From: Methylomonas koyamae
GTDB lineage: Bacteria; Pseudomonadota; Gammaproteobacteria; Methylococcales; Methylomonadaceae
Direction of reading: 5' to 3'
Length of the DNA stretch: 64,000 nt
Assembly: GCF_019669905.1 (NCBI RefSeq)
Contig: NZ_AP019777.1
Span: forward strand, 4,402,001 to 4,466,000
Part shown: positions 54,896 through 64,000 of the stretch, one piece after another
Numbering within the stretch: the first letter of the stretch is position 1
Layout of the letters: each line of letters opens with the position of its first letter
Notes under the pieces: model-generated
What the model was told of the DNA's origin: nothing
What the model saw: only the letters and a program-made list of their open reading frames with translations
Databases searched by the model: none
Position numbers and translations under genes: made by a program

Positions 54896-55495
54896 TCAGC
54901 CGGTCAACATAGTGGTCTTAAACGGAAATAAACCTAGATGCTTGATCTGGCCGGGGCCCAGGATTTCGTACTTCTGATAGAAGAAGTTCCAGGTGCCGTT
55001 GATACGGATACCGAACGTCGTCAGATTTTTTCGAGTCTCGTCCGCAGATTTTCGGGCATACATGTGCGGAGTAATGTATAGGGTGCCGCTGCCCATCAGC
55101 GAATCGACCGCTTCGCCGTACTCTTCGCCCAGACCGGACGAATTCATGTTGCCGTGGGTAACCATCACCGTACCGTCGTCCGCTTGCGAACCGATGCCGA
55201 AGGTGCAACCGTTCATGGTCACGGTAAAACAGTAGTCCGCTTCCTGGTCCAAAATTTGATAATGCACTTTGTCCGGTGTGTAGTCGCAGATATACGACTT
55301 GAAACCCGCCATGGCGTTGGCCGTCTGTTTCAAGTTGTAAACGGGCACAGCGGCGCCTTTGTCGTTGACGCCTTTAAATTGCTGGTCAGGCGATAGTGCG
55401 ACCAATTCGGCACGCCCGTAGACACTGGTGTTACGCAGAAAACCGGTCTTGATGATGCTCGATTCCATCAGATTCAATAATTCGCTGGGCGTCAT
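54896..55495 (-). CDS. hypothetical cargo protein with CNF-like Cys...HGN pattern
   Basis: 199 residues. The central part reads MNGCTFGIGSQADDGTVMVT and then HGN, placing a Cys and a His 17 residues apart, followed by Gly-Asn. The same order occurs in CNF1-type glutamine deamidases (Cys and His 15 apart, each on adjacent strands). The rest (AELVALSPDQQFKGVNDKGA, YITPHMYARKSADETRKN, RINGTWNFFYQKYEILG) is not recognised. It is flanked by cargo candidates in the same orientation. Alternatives are an immunity or structural protein. Confidence 0.55.
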   Translation of the reverse strand: MTPSELLNLMESSIIKTGFLRNTSVYGRAELVALSPDQQFKGVNDKGAAVPVYNLKQTANAMAGFKSYICDYTPDKVHYQILDQEADYCFTVTMNGCTFGIGSQADDGTVMVTHGNMNSSGLGEEYGEAVDSLMGSGTLYITPHMYARKSADETRKNLTTFGIRINGTWNFFYQKYEILGPGQIKHLGLFPFKTTMLTG

Positions 55496-55580
55496 GGTTT
55501 AGCTCGATTCGCGGTGATGTTTCACGGGAAGGCGATTGCCTTAGGTCTGCTCGTAGTAAAGCCGGTACCGAACCCGGACC

Positions 55581-56003
55581 TCACCCCAACGCAGGGAAAT
55601 CCTCGACATAGGACTTCTTGATGGTCTTCTCTATCGTCGTATAGATGCTGACCTGTTCGAGATGGAAGATTTGCCGAACATTCCTTTGACTGGCCCATCC
55701 CCAGATGTATTTGAACTTTACGTCCTTATAGACGGTAACCTGATCATTGCGACGGTCGGCGACAATGCCGTAGCTAACGGTATTGGCGATTTCAACCACG
55801 GTTTCACGGGTGCTGATGGCCAAGGAATCGCAGTGGGCGAGGATCTGTTGTGCCTCCGACGAACTGACCACTAAGGTCGAATTGGCGCGGACGCTACGAT
55901 CGTTCAGGCGCTTGACCGCCTCGTCAATCAACTTTTCCTTGTTATCGCTGGGCGCAAAGACGCGGATATGATTGGTCTGAAACCCGTTTGTAAATTTGGC
56001 CAT
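55581..56003 (-). CDS. hypothetical T6SS-associated protein (140 aa)
   Basis: The start at MAKFTNGFQTNHIRVFAPSD is set by GAGGAATTGACA. The protein is Lys/Asn-rich, with KYIWGWASQRNVRQIFHLEQ and KTIKKSYVEDFPALG. No family is recognised. It is the first gene after clpV, 210 bp downstream, in the same orientation as the cargo genes. Its base composition is less GC-rich than the structural genes. Confidence 0.6.
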   Translation of the reverse strand: MAKFTNGFQTNHIRVFAPSDNKEKLIDEAVKRLNDRSVRANSTLVVSSSEAQQILAHCDSLAISTRETVVEIANTVSYGIVADRRNDQVTVYKDVKFKYIWGWASQRNVRQIFHLEQVSIYTTIEKTIKKSYVEDFPALG

Positions 56004-56213
56004 TGTCAATTCCTCTTTTTATTGAATATTTTTTATCCGTGCCTTAGGTAAGCGCTAATCGCAGGTGTATGCGTCATAAAACTACCATCGAAGCGCAGGC
56101 TTAGACTGCAAGCTCAGGGCAACACACCGGCTTTTCAGCCGGAGGCTAATAACCGTGGCGGCGCGGTCTCGTCGGGCACAATGCTCATGCATAGGGTGTC
56201 CCTCAGCATTACG

Positions 56214-58907
56214 CTAATCGAAGCCGTATTGAAAATCCCCGTCCGACGCGCTCACGTTCACTCGTTCGACCGGCGCACCCTGCATCATCCGGGTCAAAAA
56301 CTCCTCGCTGATTTTGGGCAGAACGGTGTTGGTCAGGATGGCATCGATCATCCGGCCGCCGCTTTCCAACTCGGTACAGCGGCTGGCGATCAGTTTGATC
56401 ACGTCGTCGTCGTAGTTGAACGGGACTTTGTGGGTTTCTTCGACGCGTTTTTTGATTCTGTTCAATTGCAAGCGGGCAATCGCGCCTATCATTTCGTCGT
56501 TTAACGGATAGTAAGGAATCACGACCAGACGGCCGAGCAGCGCCGGCGGAAATACTTTCAGCAACGGCTCGCGCAAGGCTTTGGATATGCCTTCCGGTTC
56601 CGGCATCAGATCCGGGTCCTTGCACAGATTGGCGATCAAGTCGGTACCGGCGTTGGTAGTCAACAAAATCAGCGTGTTTTTGAAGTCGATGACCCGGCCT
56701 TCGCCGTCTTCCATCCAACCCTTGTCGAACACCTGGAAAAAGATTTCGTGCACGTCGGGATGGGCTTTTTCGACCTCGTCCAGCAACACGACGCTGTAAG
56801 GCCGGCGCCGCACGGCTTCGGTCAATACGCCGCCCTCGCCATAACCGACATAGCCGGGAGGCGCGCCTTTCAGCGTCGACACGGTATGCGCTTCCTGGTA
56901 CTCGCTCATGTTGATGGTAATGACGTTCTGCTCGCCGCCGTACAAGGCTTCGGCCAAGGCCAGAGCGGTTTCGGTCTTACCGACGCCGGATGTACCGGCC
57001 AACATGAACACGCCAATCGGTTTATTCGGATTGTCGAGACCTGCGCGCGAGGTCTGAATCCGTTTGGCGATCATTTCCAGCGCGTGGCGTTGGCCGATGA
57101 TGCGCTGCTCCAGATTGTCGGCCAATTTCAGCACGGTTTCGATTTCGTTTCTGACCATCCGCCCGACCGGAATGCCGGTCCAATCCTGTACCACCGCAGC
57201 GACGGCCTGATGGTCGACGGTCGGCAGGATCAGCGGCGATTCGCCTTGTTGTTCGTGCAATTGCGTTTGCAGCGATTTAAGTTCGGTCAGCATGGCATCG
57301 CGATCCTCGTGTTCCGCTGCCGATTCGTCAGCCGTAGCGTTCGCGCCATCCACGGCATGGCCGGCCGAGCGCAATTTACCCCGAAGCGCCAGAATTTTGC
57401 CGACCAATTCTTTCTCGGCGTTCCAGCGCTCCTCCAGACCCAGCAAGCGCTCGCGTTCGGCCGCCAATTTTTCGTTGGCCAACTCTTCGCGGCCGGCCAC
57501 TTCGACACCGACAGCTTTTTCGCGGCCGATGATGGCGAGTTCGGTTTCCAAGGCTTCGATACGCTTACGACAATCGTCGACTTCGGCCGGCACCGCGTGC
57601 TGGCTGACGCCGACCCGGGCACAGGCGGTATCCAACAGACTGACCGCCTTGTCCGGCAGTTGCCGGGCCGGAATATAGCGGTGCGACAGTTTTACCGCGG
57701 CTTCCAGCGCCTCATCCAGAATCAGCACTTGGTGGTGTTTTTCCTGTACCGAAACCACGCCGCGCATCATCCGGATCGCCTTGGCTTCGTCCGGTTCGTG
57801 GACTTGCACGACTTGAAAGCGGCGGGTCAAGGCCGGGTCTTTCTCGATATGTTTTTTATACTCGGCCCAGGTCGTTGCGGCGACGGTACGCAATTGGCCG
57901 CGCGCCAACGCCGGCTTCAACAGATTGGCCGCATCGCCGGTGCCGGCCGCACCGCCGGCGCCGACCAGGGTGTGGGCTTCGTCGATGAACAAAATGATGG
58001 GTTTCGGCGACGCTTGGACTTCTTCGATGACCTGACGCAGGCGGTTTTCGAATTCGCCCTTCATGCTGGCACCTGCCTGCAGCAAACCGACGTCCAAGGT
58101 GCGCAAACTGACGTCGCGCAAGGACGGCGGTACGTCGCCGGCGACGATTTTCAAAGCGAAGCCTTCGACCACGGCGGTCTTGCCAACGCCGGCCTCGCCG
58201 GTCAAAATCGGATTATTCTGGCGGCGGCGCATCAGGATGTCGATTACCTGGCGGATTTCCTCGTCGCGGCCGACGATAGGATCGATCTTGCCTTGGCGGG
58301 CCTGTTCGGTCAGGTCGACGGTGAACTGTTTCAGGGCCTCCTGCTTGCCCATCGCCGCCGGCGCCATCGCGCCGCTGGCCTCGCCCGGCGTCGCAGCAAT
58401 GTGGCTACCGTCGGTTGCCGCCAAACCGTCTTCCGGCGAACCGGCAATTACGCTTGGCAACTCGTCCGATAGGCTATCCGGTTTAAATTTTTCGAATTCG
58501 CGGGAAATGCCGATTAGCTCGTTGCGCAGGCCTTTGGTTTTCAGCATGCCGACCAGCAAATGGCCGCTACGCACCTGGTTTTCGCCGAATAACAGCGTGC
58601 CGTAAACCCAACCGCGTTCGACGCTGTCTTCGATGTGCGGCGAGAAATCGGAAATCGAGGTCGAGCCGCGCGGCAATTTGTCCAGCGCTTCTGTGACTTC
58701 TTTGGCGATCCGCGACATGTCCAGGCCGTAATGCTTGATTGCCCGGTGCAGGTCGGAATCGGGCAATTGCAGCAATTGGCTCAGCCAATGCACCAATTCG
58801 ACATAAGGGTTGCCCCGCAGCTTACAAAACACCGTTGCGCTTTCGACGGCTTTGTAACAAACCCGGTTTAATTTCCCAAACAGCTTGACTCGGCTAATTT
58901 CTGCCAT
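56214..58907 (-). CDS. clpV: T6SS ATPase ClpV (TssH)
   Basis: 897 residues with a Clp N-domain, first AAA module with Walker A in GEAGVGKTAVVEG, coiled-coil middle domain (ERERLLGLEERWNAEKELVG) and second AAA module with Walker A GTSGVGKTETALALAEAL. The C-terminal region ends near RVNVSASDGDFQYGFD. It disassembles contracted sheath after firing. AGGAA precedes the start; it lies 33 bp after tssG. Confidence 0.97.
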   Translation of the reverse strand: MAEISRVKLFGKLNRVCYKAVESATVFCKLRGNPYVELVHWLSQLLQLPDSDLHRAIKHYGLDMSRIAKEVTEALDKLPRGSTSISDFSPHIEDSVERGWVYGTLLFGENQVRSGHLLVGMLKTKGLRNELIGISREFEKFKPDSLSDELPSVIAGSPEDGLAATDGSHIAATPGEASGAMAPAAMGKQEALKQFTVDLTEQARQGKIDPIVGRDEEIRQVIDILMRRRQNNPILTGEAGVGKTAVVEGFALKIVAGDVPPSLRDVSLRTLDVGLLQAGASMKGEFENRLRQVIEEVQASPKPIILFIDEAHTLVGAGGAAGTGDAANLLKPALARGQLRTVAATTWAEYKKHIEKDPALTRRFQVVQVHEPDEAKAIRMMRGVVSVQEKHHQVLILDEALEAAVKLSHRYIPARQLPDKAVSLLDTACARVGVSQHAVPAEVDDCRKRIEALETELAIIGREKAVGVEVAGREELANEKLAAERERLLGLEERWNAEKELVGKILALRGKLRSAGHAVDGANATADESAAEHEDRDAMLTELKSLQTQLHEQQGESPLILPTVDHQAVAAVVQDWTGIPVGRMVRNEIETVLKLADNLEQRIIGQRHALEMIAKRIQTSRAGLDNPNKPIGVFMLAGTSGVGKTETALALAEALYGGEQNVITINMSEYQEAHTVSTLKGAPPGYVGYGEGGVLTEAVRRRPYSVVLLDEVEKAHPDVHEIFFQVFDKGWMEDGEGRVIDFKNTLILLTTNAGTDLIANLCKDPDLMPEPEGISKALREPLLKVFPPALLGRLVVIPYYPLNDEMIGAIARLQLNRIKKRVEETHKVPFNYDDDVIKLIASRCTELESGGRMIDAILTNTVLPKISEEFLTRMMQGAPVERVNVSASDGDFQYGFD

Positions 58908-58940
58908 CGCTACATTTCCTGTTCAAAAGTTAAGGTTGGT

Positions 58941-59996
58941 TTAACAGTTCGCCCCAACGGCGATAAATGGGTCGAGCAATAAATCGTCGGCATCGCGTTC
59001 GCTGTGGCGCGGCCCCAGCCACATACTCCAGCCCAGTTGCGCATAGCCATTCATACTGCGTTTATCCTGTTGCTGCGGCACACCCAACGCCAATTCCGGC
59101 GGCACTTCGGAGTGTTTCAAAACCAATTGTGCGTCCCAGACATATTCGTCGCCGACGTAATTGCGCACACTGGCTTTCAGTTGTTCGAACAACACCGCGC
59201 CCGGTAACAGCGCCAGATAATCGGTCAGCGCCATCGGCCCCAACACGACCTTGAATTTGTGCTGGCAGCCCCATACCGAAGCGCCCAATAACGCGGTTTG
59301 GCCCAAGCTGGCTATATCTGCACTGGCACCCAATCGAGTTTGTTCCGACGGCTGAATATCCATCCATTCGCCGACGAATTCTTCGATTCTGACCCCCAGT
59401 CCCAGCACATCGGCGATCACGGCGCGCAATCCGTCCGGATGCTTGGTTTGGGCGGAAAAGTGGCCGGCGTAAAACAGTTTCGCCCGATCCGCCAGCGCAT
59501 CGCGCTGCTGAAAAGCCTCTCCGGCAACGCCCAACAAGCTACCGACGTAAAAAGCGAAGCGGTCGGTTTGCGGCCGATCGTAATGCACTTCCGGCCGAGC
59601 GTTGGCCCAAGCCCGGTAAAACAGGCTGATCATGCGATGGTGAAACACATCGGCAAACCGGGCCAGGGTCGGATCGTGGTGGTGGCGCGCACGTTGTCGG
59701 GCATATTCGGTCAAATGCAACGGCAACGGGCCGTGCGGGCCGAACAGCCCCATAAAGTTCACGGCCAGCCGCGGCGTTGCGGATTTGCCTCCCGCCGCAA
59801 CGTAGGCCGAAACGGCGGACGCCGGAAACTCCAGCTCGGGCTCCTGCGACAAGCGAATCGCATCGTCCCCTGCCTTTAGGCTTTCGCCCAGACGCGGTTT
59901 GTCCGGATGCAGGGTTTCGATCAAGCGCAAGGCTTCGAAAAAATCGAAGCGGTAAGCGGCTTGTTGCAATTCGTCGATCAGAACGTGTGCCGACAT
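58941..59996 (-). CDS. tssG: T6SS baseplate protein TssG
   Basis: 351 residues starting at MSAHVLIDELQQAAYRFDFF, a typical TssG opening, with GAGG 5 nt upstream. Further parts are LAVNFMGLFGPHGPLPLHLT and EWMDIQPSEQTRLGASADIA. It is part of the baseplate with TssE, TssF and TssK. Its start overlaps tssF by 19 nt. A longer frame to 60383 is not used because it would overlap tssF further. Confidence 0.95.
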   Translation of the reverse strand: MSAHVLIDELQQAAYRFDFFEALRLIETLHPDKPRLGESLKAGDDAIRLSQEPELEFPASAVSAYVAAGGKSATPRLAVNFMGLFGPHGPLPLHLTEYARQRARHHHDPTLARFADVFHHRMISLFYRAWANARPEVHYDRPQTDRFAFYVGSLLGVAGEAFQQRDALADRAKLFYAGHFSAQTKHPDGLRAVIADVLGLGVRIEEFVGEWMDIQPSEQTRLGASADIASLGQTALLGASVWGCQHKFKVVLGPMALTDYLALLPGAVLFEQLKASVRNYVGDEYVWDAQLVLKHSEVPPELALGVPQQQDKRSMNGYAQLGWSMWLGPRHSERDADDLLLDPFIAVGANC

Positions 59997-61864
59997 CCCA
60001 TCCTCACCGGCCATCTGGCCACTTCGCCGCGATCGGTAGTACGAATCGCGGTTTCGACGAAGGAATTGATCGATACGTAGCGGGCAAAAAATTGCTCCAG
60101 CACGGTACCCATCAAAAAGTAACCGCCACCCTCGAATGCCGACTCGTCGAGCAATACCGAAATTTCCAGACCGCGGCCGAACACCATCGGTCCTTTCGAA
60201 TCGATGCGCCGGACCACATTTTTCGACGCGACCGAAATCACGCCCTCGATTTGTTTTTTGATCGCCGGCTCCCTGCCTTCCGCATAAAGCCCCAACAATT
60301 CGCGCAACGCGGCGGCACCTGCTTTCTGGTCGCTGTCGATCAAGGACAAATAATTCAGCGATAAATGGTTGATCAGACGCCACACCGTATCCGACTCATA
60401 GGCTGCCGGTAACGGCCGGGTCGGTCCGGCAATGCAACGGATCGATTTGACCGGGGCGCTGATCTGGAGCGTAAAGTCGGTCTCGCCCAAGCCGACCGGC
60501 ATTACCAACGGCAAATCGCGGTTGGTACATAACGTCTCTATGCCCAACTGCGCCAATTTAGTGGAATACGGGGCCTCGGCCGCGTCGACCAAAGCGATAA
60601 ACACTTCGCTGCCGATGTAGCTGGAGCGCACGCCTTTACGCCGCTGTTTGGACGACAACACCCGCTTGGTCCGGCGGAGGGCGTAAAACGCGGTTTCCGT
60701 TTGGTTCTGGTAAGCCGACTTGGAACCGTAGAACGGTAGAAATGCCTGTTCGCCGGCCTGGTCGTTGCCGTAACCGCAAACCTCGTTAACGCTGTACACC
60801 TCATAGTCCATCGGCCGGCTGCGGTCGACTACCAAATGGTATTCGGACTGGCGGTGGTCGACGTGGATCCGGTCGGCGCGCTTCGGGAACAAATTGATGG
60901 CCGGCGCGCAAAACAGCGCCAAATTGTTCTGGTCCAGCGCGTTGACCAGTTGCAAATCGCTGCGGTCCAATAGCACGAACAGTTCCAGTTCCTCGCTGTC
61001 GCAAACCGCCGTCAACTGGTTCAGCCGCTCCAGCTCGACGAACAGGTAGCGCTCCGGAAAGGCGAAATATTCCTGCAAGATCCGGTAACCGTCGAACGAG
61101 CGCGGCGTTTGCCTGAGTAGCGCCTCGTCCTGATTGAAGCCCATGCCGTGCGCCACCCGACCGTTAGCATATTCGAAAACATGGGATGCACCGACTTTGA
61201 ACTTGCCGGCCAAACCGACCGCGTTGGCCAGAAACTGCTCGTACAAGCGGTAAGGAATATTGCCGGAACCGCGCAAAAACAACGGCAAACTTTGCAGCGG
61301 CATCTTGCTGAATTTAATTCCGCCGACCGTACGCAACACGATACGGAATGCCGCCTTGACCGTCGGCGGATACCGTCCCGGCGCCAAGCCGCTGCTGGAA
61401 ATGGCCGCCAAACTGGGCAGATATTCCAATTGCGCCAGTTGCAGTGGCCAAAGTTGCACCGCTTGCGAAGTCCTGTATTCGCATGCGGTTTGTTCGCCTT
61501 TAGCGATCAAACTGCGCAGCACCGTATCCCGCGGAATGGTCAAGCCTTCCGCCAACGCCGCTTCGGCGAAATCCGGCTTGAATTCCACCACTGCCATCGA
61601 CGGCGTCGCCGACAAATAATGCGGATAAACGATTTGCAGCAGTTGCTGGGTGAAATTCGGAAATTCGGCGTCGACTTTGAGCTGTACCCGTGCCGCCATG
61701 AAGGCAAAGCCTTCGAACAACCGCTCGACGTAAGGATCGGAACACTCGAAGGTATCCAGGCCCAGCCGGCCGGCGATCTTCGGAAATTCGGCAGCGAACT
61801 CGGCGCCGACTTCCCGGACGTATTGCAATTCGCGGTTGTAATATTTCAGCAGTTTCGGATCCAT
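59978..61864 (-). CDS. tssF: T6SS baseplate protein TssF
   Basis: 628 residues opening with LKYYNRELQYVREVGAEFAA and FPKIAGRLGL, with VERLFEGFAFMAARVQLKVD and later DRIHVDHRQSEYHLVVDRSRP, all typical of TssF. It is the large wedge protein of the baseplate. It starts 6 nt after the tssE stop and overlaps tssG. Confidence 0.96.
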   Translation of the reverse strand: MDPKLLKYYNRELQYVREVGAEFAAEFPKIAGRLGLDTFECSDPYVERLFEGFAFMAARVQLKVDAEFPNFTQQLLQIVYPHYLSATPSMAVVEFKPDFAEAALAEGLTIPRDTVLRSLIAKGEQTACEYRTSQAVQLWPLQLAQLEYLPSLAAISSSGLAPGRYPPTVKAAFRIVLRTVGGIKFSKMPLQSLPLFLRGSGNIPYRLYEQFLANAVGLAGKFKVGASHVFEYANGRVAHGMGFNQDEALLRQTPRSFDGYRILQEYFAFPERYLFVELERLNQLTAVCDSEELELFVLLDRSDLQLVNALDQNNLALFCAPAINLFPKRADRIHVDHRQSEYHLVVDRSRPMDYEVYSVNEVCGYGNDQAGEQAFLPFYGSKSAYQNQTETAFYALRRTKRVLSSKQRRKGVRSSYIGSEVFIALVDAAEAPYSTKLAQLGIETLCTNRDLPLVMPVGLGETDFTLQISAPVKSIRCIAGPTRPLPAAYESDTVWRLINHLSLNYLSLIDSDQKAGAAALRELLGLYAEGREPAIKKQIEGVISVASKNVVRRIDSKGPMVFGRGLEISVLLDESAFEGGGYFLMGTVLEQFFARYVSINSFVETAIRTTDRGEVARWPVRMGCRHTF

Positions 61865-61870
61865 GGCCGC

Positions 61871-62371
61871 TCAATCCAATTCCTGAATGGTCATTTCCCC
61901 AGTCTCCAGATCGAGGTCGCTGCGGATAAACAAATGAATCGGCAACGGCTGCGCCCATAGATCGCCTTCGATGGTAAAAGACAGGGCTTTGTTACTCATC
62001 TGCTCGTCGTCCTTCACCAGCTCCACCGACAGCGAATCCGGCAAGATGCGCGGTTCGAAACTGGCTATCGCCTGCTTAACCTTTCTCTGGATCTGTTTGG
62101 CATCGATGCCGGTTACCGAAACGCCGGAAAACACCGGCGAGCCGAAGTTCAACACCGAATTCGCCACGAACGGGTAATCGGCAAGATCGGTCATGCTTTC
62201 CAAAGCCGCCGTGTTCAGCAGCCAGCTTAAATCGCGTAGTACGCTTTGCCGGAGTTGACGCATCGACATGACGCGTTGTTCGCGGCTTTCTTTTTGATTT
62301 TCCGGCGCATCGTCGGTCAGCCGGTCCAATAAGGACGGCTGCAAGCGCTCGGAGTGAAGCAAATCGGCCAT
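61871..62371 (-). CDS. tssE: T6SS baseplate protein TssE (gp25-like)
   Basis: 166 residues with LQPSLLDRLTDDAP, SVLRDLSWLLNT and IASFEPRILPDSLSVELV, the gp25-like signature around the central E-P-R. It forms part of the sheath nucleation site. Its start overlaps the tagJ stop by 1 nt (TAATG), so they are coupled. Confidence 0.95.
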   Translation of the reverse strand: MADLLHSERLQPSLLDRLTDDAPENQKESREQRVMSMRQLRQSVLRDLSWLLNTAALESMTDLADYPFVANSVLNFGSPVFSGVSVTGIDAKQIQRKVKQAIASFEPRILPDSLSVELVKDDEQMSNKALSFTIEGDLWAQPLPIHLFIRSDLDLETGEMTIQELD

Positions 62372-63177
62372 TACTGCGGTTCCGCTGCGCCGGCCAGTTC
62401 GATGCTGCGCACATCCAACAGCGCATAATCGTCGACATCGGTTGCCAATAAACGCTGACCAAGGCCGTGAGCGGTATCTGCCGCCACCGGCTGCCAGTCG
62501 GTCAGCCGCGACAGGCGAATCCGCGCATCGTCGGCCAGTTCCGAACCGGGATAACGCGACGGAATAAAGCCTTCAGCTTCGCCGCCGTTAATCCAGGTGA
62601 AATGAGCGGGAAGCCAGACCAAATCGCGCAAGTCGGTCGGCTTTTCCAACTGAATCTTGCTGATTTGCATGAAGGGAATCCAATAATAACGGCCATTGAT
62701 AATGGCTTCCAGACAGGGGCCGAGCCGAACGTCGGCGTCCGCGATCCAGGCGAACGGAGTACCGTCGATGGAACCGGGCGTCGCCGGCGCCTGATTCATG
62801 GCGAGATTGCGCAATTCCGCTGCCTGCGGGTGGTTGCCGTCGCTTTCCAGTTTCAAAGCCTCCAGCATCAGGGCCATCCATTCCTGCGGCTGGCCGAAAA
62901 CCAGCGGCGTCTTACGGCCGGCAAACACTTCCTTGCGTAAGGCCTCGCACTGTAAGACCTGTTCGTAGGTACTGACCATCAGCAGAGTGGATGCATCCAG
63001 ATCGCGCAACACGTTGAGTTGATTGAGGGCTTTGTCCCACAGGCCCGATATGCAATACAACTGGAACAATAAAACCCGCAGTTTGGCGTCCGCCGGATTC
63101 TGCCGAATCTGTTGCTGAGTTTGCTGCAAAGCGGGCTCCAATTCTCCGTTTGCGATCAGTTGCGAAACAGTGAGCAT
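62371..63177 (-). CDS. tagJ: T6SS accessory protein TagJ (ImpE-like)
   Basis: 268 residues. The first part has TPR-like helical repeats (LQQTQQQIRQNPADAKLRVL and LFQLYCISGLWDKALNQL), followed by an ImpE-type C-terminal domain (LGPCLEAIINGRYYWIPFMQ, LVWLPAHFTWINGGEAEGFI). TagJ binds the sheath and ClpV in systems with ImpE. GGAGAAGTC precedes the ATG. The gene lies between hcp and tssE. Confidence 0.93.
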   Translation of the reverse strand: MLTVSQLIANGELEPALQQTQQQIRQNPADAKLRVLLFQLYCISGLWDKALNQLNVLRDLDASTLLMVSTYEQVLQCEALRKEVFAGRKTPLVFGQPQEWMALMLEALKLESDGNHPQAAELRNLAMNQAPATPGSIDGTPFAWIADADVRLGPCLEAIINGRYYWIPFMQISKIQLEKPTDLRDLVWLPAHFTWINGGEAEGFIPSRYPGSELADDARIRLSRLTDWQPVAADTAHGLGQRLLATDVDDYALLDVRSIELAGAAEPQ

Positions 63178-63237
63178 GACTTCTCCAATAGGTCAGAAAG
63201 ATATCCCCGGCAGCGTGCACGCCACCGGGGACGGCGA

Positions 63238-63720
63238 TTAAAGCGCTTGGTTTTTCTTCAAATCCCAGCCTTTGAATGCACCGGCGGTGGCCGACTTGCC
63301 TTCGCCGAAGGTGCTGTACTTCATTTTGGCCTGGTTGAAGTTGATGGAAAGCGATTCAGAGGGACGTTCGCCGCCGCTGCTTTGGCTGTAGCCACTGACG
63401 ATGGCTTCCGACAGCTCGATTTCCAAATAGACTTGCTGTTTGGTATCGGCGCCTGCGGTTTGAATGAAATGAATCGTCGCAGTGCCCAAGCTCTTGCCGC
63501 AAATGGCCTGCATCCACAAGTCCACGGACGCAACGTCCATGCTTTTGGTCAGGGTCACTTCCGAAAAAGACGGATTGCTGGTATCCCGGTCTTTACCGGC
63601 ACCGCTGGTGCTGATCGCACGGCCGACGCCCCATTGCAGCGAATCGATCGTGATCCAATCGGCGTGGCCCTCGACGGTGCTATCGCCTTTAATTTCGGTT
63701 GCAAATTTCAATAAAATCAT
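63238..63720 (-). CDS. hcp: T6SS tube protein Hcp (TssD)
   Basis: 160 residues of Hcp type: KGDSTVEGHADWITIDSLQW, GVGRAISTSGAGKDRDTSNP and VSGYSQSSGGERPSESLSIN. Hexamers stack to form the inner tube. GGAGAGCAGT precedes the ATG. It lies 165 bp after tssC. Confidence 0.96.
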   Translation of the reverse strand: MILLKFATEIKGDSTVEGHADWITIDSLQWGVGRAISTSGAGKDRDTSNPSFSEVTLTKSMDVASVDLWMQAICGKSLGTATIHFIQTAGADTKQQVYLEIELSEAIVSGYSQSSGGERPSESLSINFNQAKMKYSTFGEGKSATAGAFKGWDLKKNQAL

Positions 63721-63885
63721 ACTGCTCTCCTTTCCACTTTGGTCATTAAAACAAACGGGTATGCCACCCGGGATTTATAGGTCCCGGCGATCCGGGATTT
63801 ATAAAATTTCTTGCCGCTAGCCGCGGCGGGCCGAATGCCCGGCATTGCCAACCGAACGGCATCCGGCGTGATCGAATAACGCTAT

Positions 63886-64000
63886 TTATCCTTTCTGCGA
63901 CGGCAATTTGGAGGTCAGACGCAAAGACACCGTCAAACCTTCCAATTGGTAATGCGGCCGCAGGAAAAACTTGGATTGGTAATAACCGGGATTGCCTTCC
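63886..64000 (-). CDS. tssC: T6SS sheath protein TssC, 3' end
   Basis: The reverse strand from the window end reads EGNPGYYQSKFFLRPHYQLE, then GLTVSLRLTSKLPSQKG and stop. This is the conserved C-terminus of TssC (GYY-x-x-x-x-FLRPH-x-Q-L-x-x-LTVSLRL). Only 37 codons are inside; the rest lies beyond the end. Confidence 0.93.
   Translation of the reverse strand, partial: EGNPGYYQSKFFLRPHYQLEGLTVSLRLTSKLPSQKG

Overview
The window looks like about 64 kb of chromosome from a GC-rich gammaproteobacterium. Strong codon bias toward GCC/CGG/CTG, PEP-CTERM surface proteins ending in VPLP-(T/A)-x-x-W-L-F-L, a soluble [NiFe] hydrogenase, multi-domain c-di-GMP proteins and a type VI secretion system together suggest a Methylomonas-type methanotroph. 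That is inference from gene content and style: no methane-oxidation gene or rRNA is present to prove it. I saw no tRNA, rRNA, CRISPR array or intact transposase.

Layout. 1-2.4 kb: the 3' part of mpl, a SelT/W/H-like protein coupled to it, and a secreted-type muramidase. 2.4-8.2 kb: two tandem paralogous PEP-CTERM proteins built from T5SS/PEP-CTERM-associated repeats. 8.5-15 kb: an RHS island with a frameshifted, signal-peptide-bearing RHS gene whose C-terminal tip is an L,D-transpeptidase-like (Tlde1/DUF2778) toxin. Downstream of it lie a small membrane protein, a relic of another RHS core end, an orphan tip, a lipoprotein and a further RHS core fragment between REP-like repeats. 15.3-25.6 kb: signalling genes, namely a membrane Ser/Thr kinase, an NlpC/P60 lipoprotein, and an operon of TonB receptor, periplasmic binding protein and giant hybrid histidine kinase/GGDEF/EAL. 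25.8-36 kb: housekeeping and ion homeostasis (nitroreductase, membrane protein, priA, a DnaA-box cluster, dsbB, cation/H+ antiporter, TrkA-like protein, K+ channel, SDR, SPL-like radical SAM).

36.4-42.3 kb holds a compact operon of [NiFe] hydrogenase small subunit, large subunit, maturation endopeptidase and a PAS-GGDEF-EAL protein, all on the minus strand with overlaps or gaps of under 20 nt. This is the architecture expected of a hydrogen sensor that signals through cyclic di-GMP (the putative group 2c hydrogenases). I consider it the most interesting system here. 43.3-49.3 kb: ribF-DUF1289-HDOD, a flippase, a TetR/GST pair with a visible operator, and sodB.

49.5-64 kb is a minus-strand type VI secretion locus: tssC (partial), hcp, tagJ, tssE, tssF, tssG and clpV, then four uncharacterised cargo genes, a class 3 lipase, a DUF6931-like gene, PAAR and vgrG. 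The cargo stretch looks like an effector island: besides the lipase it contains one protein with a CNF-like Cys...His-Gly-Asn pattern and one with a papain-like Cys/His pattern. tssA, tssB and tssJ-M are not in the window.
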